Counted from the stretch's first letter, positions 1 through 7,905 are shown. The stretch is 11,350 nt of DNA from Flavobacteriaceae bacterium UBA3179 (GCA_002364245.1 DEXR01000007.1:56429-67778), one strand, 5' to 3'. The notes: a model not told the origin generated them from the letters alone. A program made the numbers and translations.

Positions 1-2901
1 CCTTTTAAAACTTGGGAGGAAATGAGTTATGCCCTTTCCTATAGCCCGGATAATTTTATAGCAAAACGGGATAGGTTGGTTCAGCAAAAAGACCCAAAGG
101 CTATGTTTAATTTTGTGCGGGAAGAACTGATGCTGTTACCAAGTGATTACCAATATTTAAGACAAATTAGTTCAGGTACAATGTATGGTCTTGAACAAGG
201 TTTACGCTGCGGAATGGCTACACCAAGAGAGAAGGTAGAAATTCTTAAAAACATGCTCACCGACGCAGGTTTTGAAGCAAGAGCAATATATGAGAACATA
301 GATATTACAGAAGAAAGAGCAAAAGAAATACTTTTTAAAAAGAACAAACCATTATTCAGCATACCAGTAAGCAGCAGCCAATATCGAAAATGGCAAAAAG
401 AATTGGGTGCAAGTGAAGCGCAAGGAAGCTTTGAACCAATGGAAGATGTGGTAGAAAAAGCAAAAGAATTGGCAAACAGCCTTTTAGATAAGGCAAAGCC
501 CGAACAACTAAAAGAAGGAAGTGAAAGCAAATTTTACTTTTTAAACCGGACTGTTCCGGGGGTAGCCTTTAAACAAGAAGGGAAGGATGTTTTTTTGCAC
601 GTATTCGATCCATCTGTGGAATATGGAAAGCTGCACCCAGCTAATGAAACTCAAAAAGCTTATGACCTTAAAGGGTATAAAGAAAAAGATTATGATGTTA
701 CCTTTTCAATAAAAACAACTACCTCTTTTGACATGCGGAAAGAAAATGAAATACTTTCTGCAACCTATAAAGCTTCAGAATTGATAGGCAATCAACTGAA
801 ACTTCAGTTTTTAAATAACCTAACGTTTGAAGAACAAGCTACGCAAAGCATCAATAGTATCAACACCTTTACTCCGAGTATAGCGCTACAGGATTTAGAC
901 AAAGACGCTGAATATTTGCAAGAACGATCCTTCGTGGGCGATCCCATTACCTTGGGTGGTGAGAATATTTTTGAAGAAGCAGTTCTTTTTTCCGAGGAAA
1001 CAGCTCATGGTAAAATTGCCGGAACTCTCAAGGATGTCGTGTCAATGAAAGTTAAGGCCAATCCCAAAGTGTTCCCGAATGTTGAGCTTGAACTTACACC
1101 AATAAACTCAGAAGGGGACGTTGTAGAAGGACTTTCGGCTAATAATTTTAGAATTGAAGATAATAATAATGCCGTTAGAGGAATTTTGAGGAAAAATATC
1201 ATAGCCCCAAAAATCCTGCTTATTTATGATACTTCTATAAGTATGCCAAGCAAATACAGGGGAAAAGGAATTAAGAAATTTTTACAACAAACACAAGAAG
1301 TTATACGTGAGCTATATCCAAATGCAGATATAGAATTAATGGAAACAGGGTCTAACATTTATACAACCCATTTAAAAGCAGCACAAACTAATAAAAACCT
1401 TGTGCTGTATGCAAGTGATGGCCATAACAACGATGAATTTAACCCCGATTATGCAGAAATATATAAAACTGGGGCACCAACGGTTTACTTGGCAGTTTAT
1501 GATGGTGCAGAAAAATACATAGATAAAGTTGCCGCCAATACTTCGGCAAAAATAATTCCTGCTGAAGACCAAGAGGCAACAATAGTTGAGATACAAAAAA
1601 TTTTAGGTGAAATAGAATTGGCACCCTATGTATTTAGTTATAGCACCTTTGAAAAAGAAGGAGAGCATCAAGTTGATGTATCGCTTTCTAAAACATCCAT
1701 AAAAGCAAATGACACCTACACCTTCCCCAAAGGAAGTGAAAACGCCGTAGGAAAACGTATAGTTGGGCTGTATCTTGATATAAAAGTAGGTAACCAAGGT
1801 GTTAAACGCCGTATTTTGGCTGGGCACAATAAAACGCTTCGATCTTACGAAGCACCTACTAAACAAATGGCTAATGATGTTCATGAAATGTTGTTGGGTA
1901 ATATGACTTTAGCTTTTGAAAAAGCTGGGGCTACCACTTCAGTGCGTCTTTCAGAATACTTAAAAGCGCTTTTAAGTACCCGTAACTGGATGGAACCTTA
2001 TTTAAAAGGTGAAACCGAAAAAGCTATTGAAAATTTTCAGCAAGGAGGATTTTATTACCCGTCAGTATTGTTGAGTATGATGCAGCCTTTGGAAGAATCG
2101 GTTAATGAAGAATCTGCAACATATGTAAATGGTATGCGAGTGGGGATTTTAAAATTCAAACCAGCATTATATTCAGAAAACTCAAAACTGTCATTCGATT
2201 ATTTACGAACTTCCCAATACCGAACTTTAACCCGAAGTGGAAAAGATTCGATACGGGCCAATGCACAAAAAACCGCTCAATTGGCATTGCTAGAAGGAAA
2301 AGCCTTCCCAGTTAGTACATATTCTCAATTAAGTGGGGAGAAATTAGTATGTAGTGAAAACCTTCCAGATACAGATGCCTACTCTTCTAAAGTGTTGGAC
2401 GATGATTATAAGTACTTTAGAGAATATCTATTTAGGGGGGCAACACTCAATTTTTTTGATGCCTCGGCAAAAAAGAAAGCTTTTTGGAGTATTGATCATA
2501 ACTATGGCGAGTTATATGGAATACTACCTGATATGACCGGAGGTGGAGGGGAAAACATAGAGGCTCAATTAGAAAACTTACAAACAGTAGTTAAGGAATA
2601 CGAACAAATAGTTGCTGGAATGAACATTGGTATGATGGCTGCGGGAGGAGGTCTTGCCTTGGGAGTGGTCGCTGCTTATAGCGTAACATTGGTCAAGCTC
2701 TATGCTTTCGCTTCAGAAGCTATTATTATAATGGATGCTTCAGGTCTTAACGATCAAGTTGTAAAAGCATTACAAGATTTGGCTTGTAATATTTATAAAG
2801 AAATTCTGTATATGGGGCTCGGCCCAGTAGGAACAGGAATGGCAGGAGTAGAAAATCTAATTGGAATGATGGGAGGCAGTTATTCCTTTGTGAAATGTTA
2901 A
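1..2901 (+). CDS. Large VWA-domain protein with degenerate transglutaminase-like region, 5' end outside window
   Basis: The reading frame is open from base 1 (it reads PFKTWEE before the first Met at 22), so this is the C-terminal part (at least 966 residues) of a larger protein. Numbering from that Met: residues about 20-200 resemble a transglutaminase-like fold, with a TPREKVEILKNML...AGFEAR helix (67-87) and an HVFDPS segment (193-198). The usual catalytic Cys position before the helix seems to be replaced (ATPRE; the nearest Cys is C63), so I infer it is inactive. Residues about 340-395 look like a beta-sandwich (GDVVEGLSANNFRIED), followed by a VWA domain (396-530) with an intact MIDAS DTSIS (403-407) and SDG (465-467). 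Residues 540-840 are unrecognised. A glycine-rich hydrophobic segment (about 866-903) could be a membrane helix. The GGAGG just before base 22 falls in coding sequence (Trp-Glu-Glu) and is not evidence for a start. Function is unknown; binding or adhesion at the surface or periplasm is inference. The missing N-terminus hides any signal peptide. Confidence 0.8.
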   Translation, partial: PFKTWEEMSYALSYSPDNFIAKRDRLVQQKDPKAMFNFVREELMLLPSDYQYLRQISSGTMYGLEQGLRCGMATPREKVEILKNMLTDAGFEARAIYENIDITEERAKEILFKKNKPLFSIPVSSSQYRKWQKELGASEAQGSFEPMEDVVEKAKELANSLLDKAKPEQLKEGSESKFYFLNRTVPGVAFKQEGKDVFLHVFDPSVEYGKLHPANETQKAYDLKGYKEKDYDVTFSIKTTTSFDMRKENEILSATYKASELIGNQLKLQFLNNLTFEEQATQSINSINTFTPSIALQDLDKDAEYLQERSFVGDPITLGGENIFEEAVLFSEETAHGKIAGTLKDVVSMKVKANPKVFPNVELELTPINSEGDVVEGLSANNFRIEDNNNAVRGILRKNIIAPKILLIYDTSISMPSKYRGKGIKKFLQQTQEVIRELYPNADIELMETGSNIYTTHLKAAQTNKNLVLYASDGHNNDEFNPDYAEIYKTGAPTVYLAVYDGAEKYIDKVAANTSAKIIPAEDQEATIVEIQKILGEIELAPYVFSYSTFEKEGEHQVDVSLSKTSIKANDTYTFPKGSENAVGKRIVGLYLDIKVGNQGVKRRILAGHNKTLRSYEAPTKQMANDVHEMLLGNMTLAFEKAGATTSVRLSEYLKALLSTRNWMEPYLKGETEKAIENFQQGGFYYPSVLLSMMQPLEESVNEESATYVNGMRVGILKFKPALYSENSKLSFDYLRTSQYRTLTRSGKDSIRANAQKTAQLALLEGKAFPVSTYSQLSGEKLVCSENLPDTDAYSSKVLDDDYKYFREYLFRGATLNFFDASAKKKAFWSIDHNYGELYGILPDMTGGGGENIEAQLENLQTVVKEYEQIVAGMNIGMMAAGGGLALGVVAAYSVTLVKLYAFASEAIIIMDASGLNDQVVKALQDLACNIYKEILYMGLGPVGTGMAGVENLIGMMGGSYSFVKC

Positions 2902-2913
2902 AAGAATAAATAA

Positions 2914-2946
2914 TTCTGAAAAACTAACTAACCAAATTTTTCAGAA
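2914..2946. repeat. Perfect 10-bp inverted repeat just upstream of the terminator
   Basis: TTCTGAAAAA (2914-2923) and TTTTTCAGAA (2937-2946) are exact reverse complements separated by 13 bases that contain CTAACTAACCAA. The hairpin abuts the terminator hairpin that begins at 2947, so the 3' end of the upstream mRNA would carry two consecutive stems. The stem is AT-rich and has no T-run on the plus strand. It may stabilise the 3' end, but no function is shown. Confidence 0.6.
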
Positions 2947-2987
2947 AAGGCCTCTCAGTTTAGTATTGAGAGGTCTTCCTTTTTTTG
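2947..2987 (+). terminator. Rho-independent terminator of the VWA-protein gene
   Basis: GGCCTCTCAG (2949-2958) pairs with TTGAGAGGTC (2966-2975), with two G-T wobbles and a 7-base loop. AA before and TT after can extend the stem. A pyrimidine-rich run ending in seven T (2980-2986) follows. It sits 45 bases after the VWA-protein stop codon. Confidence 0.85.
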
Positions 2988-3068
2988 ATATAGAATAAAT
3001 TTATATACGTGTAGCCACTTACTTACTTATTGATTTTTAGTGATTTAATCGATAAATTATTAAGTTGG

Positions 3069-3082
3069 TCTAAATGTTTAGA
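3069..3082. promoter_or_regulatory. Small dyad upstream of the mini-protein gene (candidate operator)
   Basis: TCTAAA and TTTAGA flank a two-base centre (TG). The dyad lies 57-71 bases before the start codon at 3140. A TTTG (3095-3098) with an imperfect -7 context lies downstream of it, and a TTG lies just upstream at 3065-3067, but the spacing does not fit the Bacteroidota consensus well. Binding by a regulator is inference; in AT-rich DNA such a dyad can arise by chance. Confidence 0.25.
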
Positions 3083-3139
3083 TATTACTTATTATTTGCT
3101 TCATTTTAGTTTAAATTTAAATTACTAAATTAAATAATT

Positions 3140-3343
3140 ATGAAAAAAACAGTTTTACTTATCGCTTGTGTTTTTGGATTATTTCTATTCGGAAGTGCTT
3201 CCGTAAATGATGGTCCAAAACCAAAAATTACTATCTGTCACGTACCACCAGGAAATCCTGCAAATACGCATTTAATAACAATTAGCGAAAATGCTTTACC
3301 GGCTCATTTAGCTCATGGTGACTTAATTGGGGAATGTCGTTGA
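3140..3343 (+). CDS. Small secreted CHxPPGNP / HGDxxGxC protein
   Basis: This 67-residue protein has a clear Sec signal peptide: MKK, a hydrophobic core (residues 5-17), and a likely cleavage after SAS at 21. There is no lipobox Cys, so it should be released into the periplasm or outside. The mature part (about 46 residues) is almost wholly one motif: CHVPPGNP (33-40), H44, the stretch ENALPAHLAHGD (50-61) and GEC (64-66). The same CHxPPGNP...AHLxHGDxxGxC pattern occurs in many Bacteroidota secreted proteins, usually as part of longer polypeptides as far as I know; its function is not established to my knowledge. The two cysteines (33, 66) could form a disulfide, and four histidines (34, 44, 56, 59) could bind metal; both are inference. 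The ATG at 3140 sits in an A/T-only leader typical of the group. It is a single-gene unit bounded by terminators on both sides. Confidence 0.8.
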   Translation: MKKTVLLIACVFGLFLFGSASVNDGPKPKITICHVPPGNPANTHLITISENALPAHLAHGDLIGECR

Positions 3344-3375
3344 TCGGGATAGATAATAAAAAATTTAACTAAATT

Positions 3376-3409
3376 AAAAACACCCTTGCATTTTGCAAGG
3401 GTGTTTTTT
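3376..3409. terminator. Bidirectional terminator shared by the mini-protein gene and clpB
   Basis: CACCCTTGCA (3381-3390) and TGCAAGGGTG (3394-3403) form a perfect stem with a TTT loop. It is extended by five A before and T after to 15 bp. On the plus strand six T end the signal; on the minus strand the stem is followed by TTTTTAATTT. It lies 32 bases after the mini-protein stop and about 80 bases after the clpB stop, so it can end both convergent transcripts. Confidence 0.93.
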
Positions 3410-3487
3410 CAACTAACCAACCAATTATGAAACGAAGCTTTTTAAATTTTTAAAATTCTTCAAAAATTAGGCAAGCTCCAACCCAGT

Positions 3488-6094
3488 TCAGTTGTCCTCT
3501 ACTAAATCGGTTTGATTTCGGAAAACAAGCCCATCTTCAAAACTGTCAATCAAAATAATGCTATCTGTCGTTACTTTACCTGAAAGAATCTCTTTTGAAA
3601 GTTCATTTAAAACTTCCCTTTGAATTACCCGCTTAACAGGACGTGCTCCAAATTGTGGATCGAATCCTTTTTCAGCTAAATACACAATGGCTTCTTCGGT
3701 AGCATCGATTGTGATATTTTGTTTAGCTAACATTTTTGAAACTCCTTTCAATTGTAATCCAACAATCTCTTTAATATCAGTTCGTGTTAATGGCGTAAAC
3801 ATAATAATATCATCAATTCGGTTTAAAAACTCAGGTCGAACCTGTTGTTTTAATAAAGCCAATACTTCCACTTTAGCACCTTCCATTGCTGTATCTGGAT
3901 CTTTTACACTTTCAAATTTCTCTTGAATAATATGGCTTCCCATATTACTCGTCATAATAATAATGGTGTTTTTAAAATCTGCAACACGGCCTTTGTTATC
4001 TGTCAATCTACCTTCATCTAACACTTGCAACAAAATATTGAAGGTATCGGGATGTGCTTTTTCAATTTCATCAAGCAACACAACAGAATATGGTTTACGG
4101 CGTACAGCTTCGGTTAATTGACCACCTTCATCATAACCTACATATCCAGGAGGCGCTCCAACTAAACGACTTACACTGTGTCGTTCTTGGTATTCACTCA
4201 TATCGATACGGGTCATTGCGTTTTCATCATCAAATAAGTACTCTGCCAATGCTTTGGCTAGTTCAGTTTTACCTACACCAGTTGTACCTAAAAATAAGAA
4301 AGAACCAATTGGCTTTTTCTCATCTTGCAACCCAGCACGGCTTCGTCTAATAGCGTCACTAACGGCAACAATTGCTTCTTCTTGACCCACCACGCGTTTG
4401 TGTAGTTGGTCTTCTAGTTTCAACAGTTTTTCACGTTCGCTTTGTAGCATTTTCGTAACAGGAATGCCTGTCCACTTAGCGACTACTTCGGCGATATCGT
4501 CGTTTGTTACTTCTTCTTTAATTAGGGAGCTAGCGCTTTGGTTTTCGGCGAGCTCATTCTCTAATTTCGTTAAAGCTTCTTGAGCATCTTTTATTTTTCC
4601 ATAGCGTAATTCAGCTACTTTCCCGAAGTCACCTTCACGCTCTGCTCGTTCGGCTTTAAGTTTTAAATCTTCAATTTCCTTTTTAAGGTTTTGAACATTA
4701 TCAACTACTTCTTTCTCACTTTGCCATTTGGCATTCAGCTCGTTTCGTTCTTCCTTTAAATTAGCTAAATCTGAACGAAGAGTTTTTAACTTAGTTTCAT
4801 CTTTTTCACGTTTAATGGCTTCAATTTCAATTTCAAGCTGCATGATTTTTCTATCTAAAACATCCAACTCCTCTGGTTTGGAATTAATCTCCATCCTAAT
4901 TTTAGAAGCCGCTTCATCCATTAAGTCGATTGCCTTATCTGGTAAAAATCGATTAGTGATGTAACGTTCTGAAAGTTCCACAGCAGCTATAATCGCTTCA
5001 TCTTTAATACGGACCTTGTGGTGGGTTTCGTATTTTTCTTTAATTCCACGTAAAATAGAAATGGCACTTTCAGTGTCTGGCTCATCTACAACCACTTTCT
5101 GGAAACGACGCTCCAAGGCTTTATCCTTTTCAAAATACTTTTGGTATTCATCTAAGGTTGTTGCTCCAATAGCACGAAGTTCACCACGGGCTAATGCTGG
5201 TTTTAGAATATTAGCGGCATCCATGGCTCCTTGTCCACCACCGGCTCCAACTAATGTATGAATCTCGTCGATAAATAGAACAATGTCTCCATCGCTAGTG
5301 GTTACTTCTTTAATAACCGCTTTTAGGCGTTCTTCAAACTCTCCTTTAAACTTTGCGCCTGCAATTAAGGCACCCATATCTAGAGAGAAAATTTGTTTAC
5401 TCTTAAGGTTTTCAGGGACATCACCATCTACAATACGGTGTGCTAACCCTTCCGCGATTGCCGTTTTACCAGTACCTGGTTCACCTACCAACATCGGGTT
5501 GTTTTTAGTACGGCGTGATAAAATTTGAAGTATTCTTCTAATTTCTTCATCGCGACCAATTACGGGGTCTAGTTTTCCATCTTTCGCTAACTGGTTGAGG
5601 TTGCGAGCGTATTTGTTCAAAGAATTATAGGTGTCTTCAGCACTTTGAGAAGTTACACGATCTCCTTTACGTAATTCTTCAATAGCAGCTTTTAATCCTT
5701 TTTCAGTAACACTTTGGTCTTTTAGGCTTTGTGCAATACTGCTTTTCGATTTTAAGATAGCTAATAACAAATGCTCGATGGAAACATATTCATCGTTCAT
5801 TTTTTTAGCTATAATACTTGCCTCGTTTACTGTTTTACCAGCTTCACGAGAAAGCATAATATCACCGCCTTCTACTTTTGAAAAACTTTCTAATTGCTTG
5901 TCTAAAACTTGTTGAAGTAAAGCAACATTTACGTTTAGCTTTTTTAAGATAAAAGGGGTTACATTCTCATCTACTTCAAAAATAGCTTTGAGAATGTGTT
6001 CGTTTTCTATTTGTTGATGACCAAATCCTTGCGCTATTTGCTGCGCTTGTTGTATGGCCTCTTGGCTTTTTATTGTAAAATTATTAAAGTTCAT
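3488..6094 (-). CDS. clpB: ATP-dependent disaggregase chaperone ClpB
   Basis: ClpB is the Hsp100 AAA+ hexamer that threads polypeptides out of aggregates together with DnaK/DnaJ/GrpE in the cytoplasm. At 868 residues it has the family's normal length and all its parts. These are: Clp N-domain repeats (about 1-145); AAA-1 with Walker A GEPGTGKT (204-211), pore loop KFKGE (248-252), Walker B VLFIDE (272-277) and Arg fingers ERR (328-330); the coiled-coil middle domain that is diagnostic of ClpB rather than ClpC or ClpA (about 405-525); AAA-2 with Walker A GTTGVGKT (603-610), pore loop GYVG (650-653), Walker B VLLDE (672-676), sensor 1 TSN (715-717) and sensor 2 GAR (816-818). No ClpP-binding IGF loop was seen. 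The first pore loop carries Phe where Tyr is common. The start [14 protein letters not shown] matches the family. The gene appears monocistronic, with a repeat-rich upstream region that may control it. Confidence 0.98.
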   Translation of the reverse strand: MNFNNFTIKSQEAIQQAQQIAQGFGHQQIENEHILKAIFEVDENVTPFILKKLNVNVALLQQVLDKQLESFSKVEGGDIMLSREAGKTVNEASIIAKKMNDEYVSIEHLLLAILKSKSSIAQSLKDQSVTEKGLKAAIEELRKGDRVTSQSAEDTYNSLNKYARNLNQLAKDGKLDPVIGRDEEIRRILQILSRRTKNNPMLVGEPGTGKTAIAEGLAHRIVDGDVPENLKSKQIFSLDMGALIAGAKFKGEFEERLKAVIKEVTTSDGDIVLFIDEIHTLVGAGGGQGAMDAANILKPALARGELRAIGATTLDEYQKYFEKDKALERRFQKVVVDEPDTESAISILRGIKEKYETHHKVRIKDEAIIAAVELSERYITNRFLPDKAIDLMDEAASKIRMEINSKPEELDVLDRKIMQLEIEIEAIKREKDETKLKTLRSDLANLKEERNELNAKWQSEKEVVDNVQNLKKEIEDLKLKAERAEREGDFGKVAELRYGKIKDAQEALTKLENELAENQSASSLIKEEVTNDDIAEVVAKWTGIPVTKMLQSEREKLLKLEDQLHKRVVGQEEAIVAVSDAIRRSRAGLQDEKKPIGSFLFLGTTGVGKTELAKALAEYLFDDENAMTRIDMSEYQERHSVSRLVGAPPGYVGYDEGGQLTEAVRRKPYSVVLLDEIEKAHPDTFNILLQVLDEGRLTDNKGRVADFKNTIIIMTSNMGSHIIQEKFESVKDPDTAMEGAKVEVLALLKQQVRPEFLNRIDDIIMFTPLTRTDIKEIVGLQLKGVSKMLAKQNITIDATEEAIVYLAEKGFDPQFGARPVKRVIQREVLNELSKEILSGKVTTDSIILIDSFEDGLVFRNQTDLVEDN

Positions 6095-6150
6095 TTTTAT
6101 ATATTGTTTTCTGAAGTAAACTGCTTCTCAGCGTTTTTTTAAATTAAATT

Positions 6151-6158
6151 CAAATATC
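6151..6158 (-). promoter_or_regulatory. Weak candidate -7 element for clpB
   Basis: On the minus strand this reads GATATTTG, one mismatch from TAnnTTTG. It would give a leader of about 50 bases before the clpB ATG at 6094. No TTG lies at the expected -33 position; AGTGGCT of the repeat cluster lies there instead. That would fit a promoter depending on an activator, but it is inference. Confidence 0.3.
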
Positions 6159-6173
6159 CTATTTCAAAAGATG

Positions 6174-6238
6174 AGCCACTTTAAAATTAAGACAAAATGT
6201 CTGTTGTAGAGTGGCTTTTAACAGACATTATGACTGTT
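6174..6238. repeat. Nested inverted-repeat cluster between clpB and the bacilliredoxin gene
   Basis: Four related dyads lie in 65 bases. (a) GACA-AAA-TGTC is a perfect dyad at 6191-6201. (b) AGCCACT (6174-6180) and AGTGGCT (6210-6216) are inverted and almost concentric with (a). (c) GACAAAATGTCTGTT (6191-6205) and AACAGACATTATGAC (6220-6234) are inverted copies agreeing at 13 of 15 positions. (d) AACAGnCATnATGnCTGTT is an imperfect 19-base palindrome at 6220-6238. This looks like two operator copies in opposite orientation, or alternative RNA hairpins. It lies closer to the probable clpB start than to the bacilliredoxin promoter. Confidence 0.7.
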
Positions 6239-6289
6239 TTAGCAAATTTGTTTTATAATAATTTTCAGAAATAACAATTTGTTAGATTG

Positions 6290-6297
6290 TATCTTTG
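6290..6297 (+). promoter_or_regulatory. -7 promoter element of the bacilliredoxin gene
   Basis: TATCTTTG matches the Bacteroidota TAnnTTTG consensus exactly, 15 bases before the ATG at 6313. It implies a leader of only about 10 bases. No good -33 TTG is seen. The position argues against an upstream TTG start at 6295, which would lie inside the promoter. Confidence 0.55.
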
Positions 6298-6312
6298 CTT
6301 AAAATTAAACTT

Positions 6313-6711
6313 ATGGGATTTTTAGATTTGTTCAAGAAAACAGAACGTGATATAGCTAAAGAAGAGATAGTTGAAACACCTTGGCATGTGCTTTCTACTA
6401 TGGAACAGCTAGAAGAAATTATAGAAGAATCTAAAAGTAAGCCTGTGGCTATTTTTAAACATAGCACCCGTTGCGGAATTAGCCGAATGGTACTAAAGCA
6501 ATTTGAAAAGAATTACGATTTAGATGATAATCAGCTTAAACTTTATTTTCTTGATTTATTACAAAACCGAGATATTTCGAACGAAATTGCAGCTCGCTTT
6601 AAAGTACATCATGAAAGCCCACAAATGATAGTTTTAAAAGATGGTGAGGTAATACACCATGATTCGCACCAAGGGATTGATGCGAATCACTTAAAAAGTT
6701 TGGTTTCCTAA
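6313..6711 (+). CDS. Monothiol bacilliredoxin, YtxJ/BrxC family
   Basis: This 132-residue cytoplasmic protein has a thioredoxin-like fold of the YtxJ (BrxC, DUF2847) family. These monothiol bacilliredoxins remove bacillithiol from S-bacillithiolated proteins after oxidative stress. The family signature KHSTRCGISRM (49-59) holds the single Cys (C54). The cis-Pro loop ESPQMIVLKDGEV (101-113) follows, as expected. The N-terminal 22 residues extend the Bacillus-type core and start MGFLDLFKK, a common beginning in Bacteroidota members. I chose the ATG at 6313 because an in-frame TTG six codons earlier overlaps the promoter -7 box. There is no resolving Cys. The gene is divergent from clpB across a shared control region, which would fit a common stress response (inference). 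Bacillithiol synthesis genes are not in this window, so the substrate is inferred from the family. Confidence 0.88.
   Translation: MGFLDLFKKTERDIAKEEIVETPWHVLSTMEQLEEIIEESKSKPVAIFKHSTRCGISRMVLKQFEKNYDLDDNQLKLYFLDLLQNRDISNEIAARFKVHHESPQMIVLKDGEVIHHDSHQGIDANHLKSLVS
6660..6689. repeat. 9-bp perfect inverted repeat at the 3' end of the bacilliredoxin gene
   Basis: TGATTCGCA (6660-6668) and TGCGAATCA (6681-6689) are exact reverse complements with a 12-base loop, inside the last 18 codons. There is no T-run on either strand, so it is not a standard terminator. It lies in the overlap zone of two convergent genes only 15 bases apart, where no other termination signal is visible. It may slow polymerase or protect 3' ends, or be chance. 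Confidence 0.4.
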
Positions 6712-6726
6712 CCCTGAAAATTGCAG

Positions 6727-7905
6727 TTAAAAGTTATTTTTCAAAATTTCTTTCAACCTTATTTTTATGTCTTCCCCGGCATCTAGAACCATTTGTTCGT
6801 TGGTAGGGAAGGGGACAAAGCGGTTTTGAATGAATCGTAAATCCTCATTGGTCAGCGCTCCTCTATCACCACGGAAAGTGGCAAAAATATTTTCAAATAC
6901 AAACTCTGAACTGAGCGGATAGCTATTTATATTTTGATTATTTAATAAATCCCTATAAACAACATCTCCAGCTACTAAAACCGACTTTACTTGAGTGGTT
7001 ATAAACATTCGAGCACTCACAGTTTTGTATTTGTCAATTTTTATCTTATCACCATTTTCATCTAATACAAAGTTTCCGTTTCTGTCCTTTTTATATTCCC
7101 ATCCATCTTTTATACGTTGCGACCTTCTTTCTTCTCTTTCTGAAACACGCTCTGGTGAAATTCCTATATTTCGTAAGTTTAAAACAATTGCATAGTTATA
7201 ATCTATTCCATTTTCGCGTTTGCTGTGAAATTCAGTCCAAAAATTATTTAATCCGTAGGTGTTGAAATCTAACAACTCTCTTTCCATACGAAACGGAATT
7301 ACTTGATTGGTACGGTTGTTTAATGAAACAAATATAAAATCGGTACCTAAAAAGCGAGTTTCTTCTAAAAGTGAATTTACTTCCCTATAATTAGGATGCA
7401 ATTCATCTATATCGCAAAGCAGGTAGTACGACTCTCTATAATCTTCAATAGTGTTATTGTTCTTTAAACGAAGTGCTTCGTTATATAAATCGGCTACATA
7501 AGCTTGTTTAGCAGCTATAATTTCATTGCTGTAATCTTGAAATTTAAAGTTTACATTTCTGCCCAAACTGTTGCTGTACAATGGCAGTAACGGACGTATT
7601 TGAAACTGTCTGTCCTCTAACTTCTTATATAAGTAATAAATAGATCGAGACTTATTCGGTTCGTTACTTTTCTTTAAAAAGTTGATACGCCTGGTGTTTT
7701 CTGAAACAGCTTTTTTATACGCTTCTTCTAAAAGAATGATATGCTCGTCGTTTTTGTCGGCATACTTATCTTTCTGAAGTTTTTTTACGGCAAGGTCAAT
7801 AGCACGGTCGTAATCACCTTCGGCTATAAATTTCTGATTTCGTTTTACACTGCTACAAGCTGATAAAACTAAAACTGCGACGATAGTAAATAAAAAAGCT
7901 CTCAT
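6727..7905 (-). CDS. Lipoprotein of unknown function with TPR-like N-terminus
   Basis: This 392-residue protein is not recognised as a named family. It begins with a lipoprotein signal peptide: MRAFLF, a hydrophobic core, and the lipobox LSAC with C17 as the lipidated residue. It should be anchored on the periplasmic side, probably at the outer membrane. Residues 20-75 (GDYDRAIDLAVKKL...LEEAYKKAV) look like helical TPR-type repeats, and residues about 130-185 have a similar helical character. The C-terminal half is richer in beta strands and includes a charged Asn/Gly/Asp hairpin (DRNGNFVLDENGDK). The start is fixed by the signal peptide. That start codon lies inside the 3' arm of the terminator-like hairpin downstream of the fumarylacetoacetase gene, 49 bases from that gene's stop. 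The 3' end converges on the bacilliredoxin gene with a 15-base gap. Substrate or partner is unknown. Confidence 0.85.
   Translation of the reverse strand: MRAFLFTIVAVLVLSACSSVKRNQKFIAEGDYDRAIDLAVKKLQKDKYADKNDEHIILLEEAYKKAVSENTRRINFLKKSNEPNKSRSIYYLYKKLEDRQFQIRPLLPLYSNSLGRNVNFKFQDYSNEIIAAKQAYVADLYNEALRLKNNNTIEDYRESYYLLCDIDELHPNYREVNSLLEETRFLGTDFIFVSLNNRTNQVIPFRMERELLDFNTYGLNNFWTEFHSKRENGIDYNYAIVLNLRNIGISPERVSEREERRSQRIKDGWEYKKDRNGNFVLDENGDKIKIDKYKTVSARMFITTQVKSVLVAGDVVYRDLLNNQNINSYPLSSEFVFENIFATFRGDRGALTNEDLRFIQNRFVPFPTNEQMVLDAGEDIKIRLKEILKNNF

Noticed and set aside
15..24. GGAGG followed by ATG at 22 as a Shine-Dalgarno-led true start of the first gene
   Set aside because: The spacing is only two bases, the frame is open to base 1, and the preceding codons (PFKTWEE) fit the protein, so the start lies upstream of the window.
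147..530. 127-codon minus-strand frame opposite the VWA-protein gene
   Set aside because: Ser/Phe-rich shadow of the plus-strand coding sequence, with no family resemblance.
3080..3098. TATTATTTG as a -7 promoter box for the mini-protein gene
   Set aside because: The spacing inside the box is off by one base, and the nearest TTG is too far upstream, so it was not called as a promoter.
4054..4350. 98-codon and other open frames antisense to clpB
   Set aside because: They mirror conserved ClpB codons and show no recognisable protein features or start context.
6295..6312. TTG start giving the bacilliredoxin six more residues
   Set aside because: The TTG is part of the TATCTTTG promoter box; the ATG at 6313 begins the conserved N-terminus.
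6715..6743. TGAAAA/TTTTCA pairing as a terminator between the convergent genes
   Set aside because: The 6-bp stem is AT-rich with a long loop and no proper T-run in either direction.
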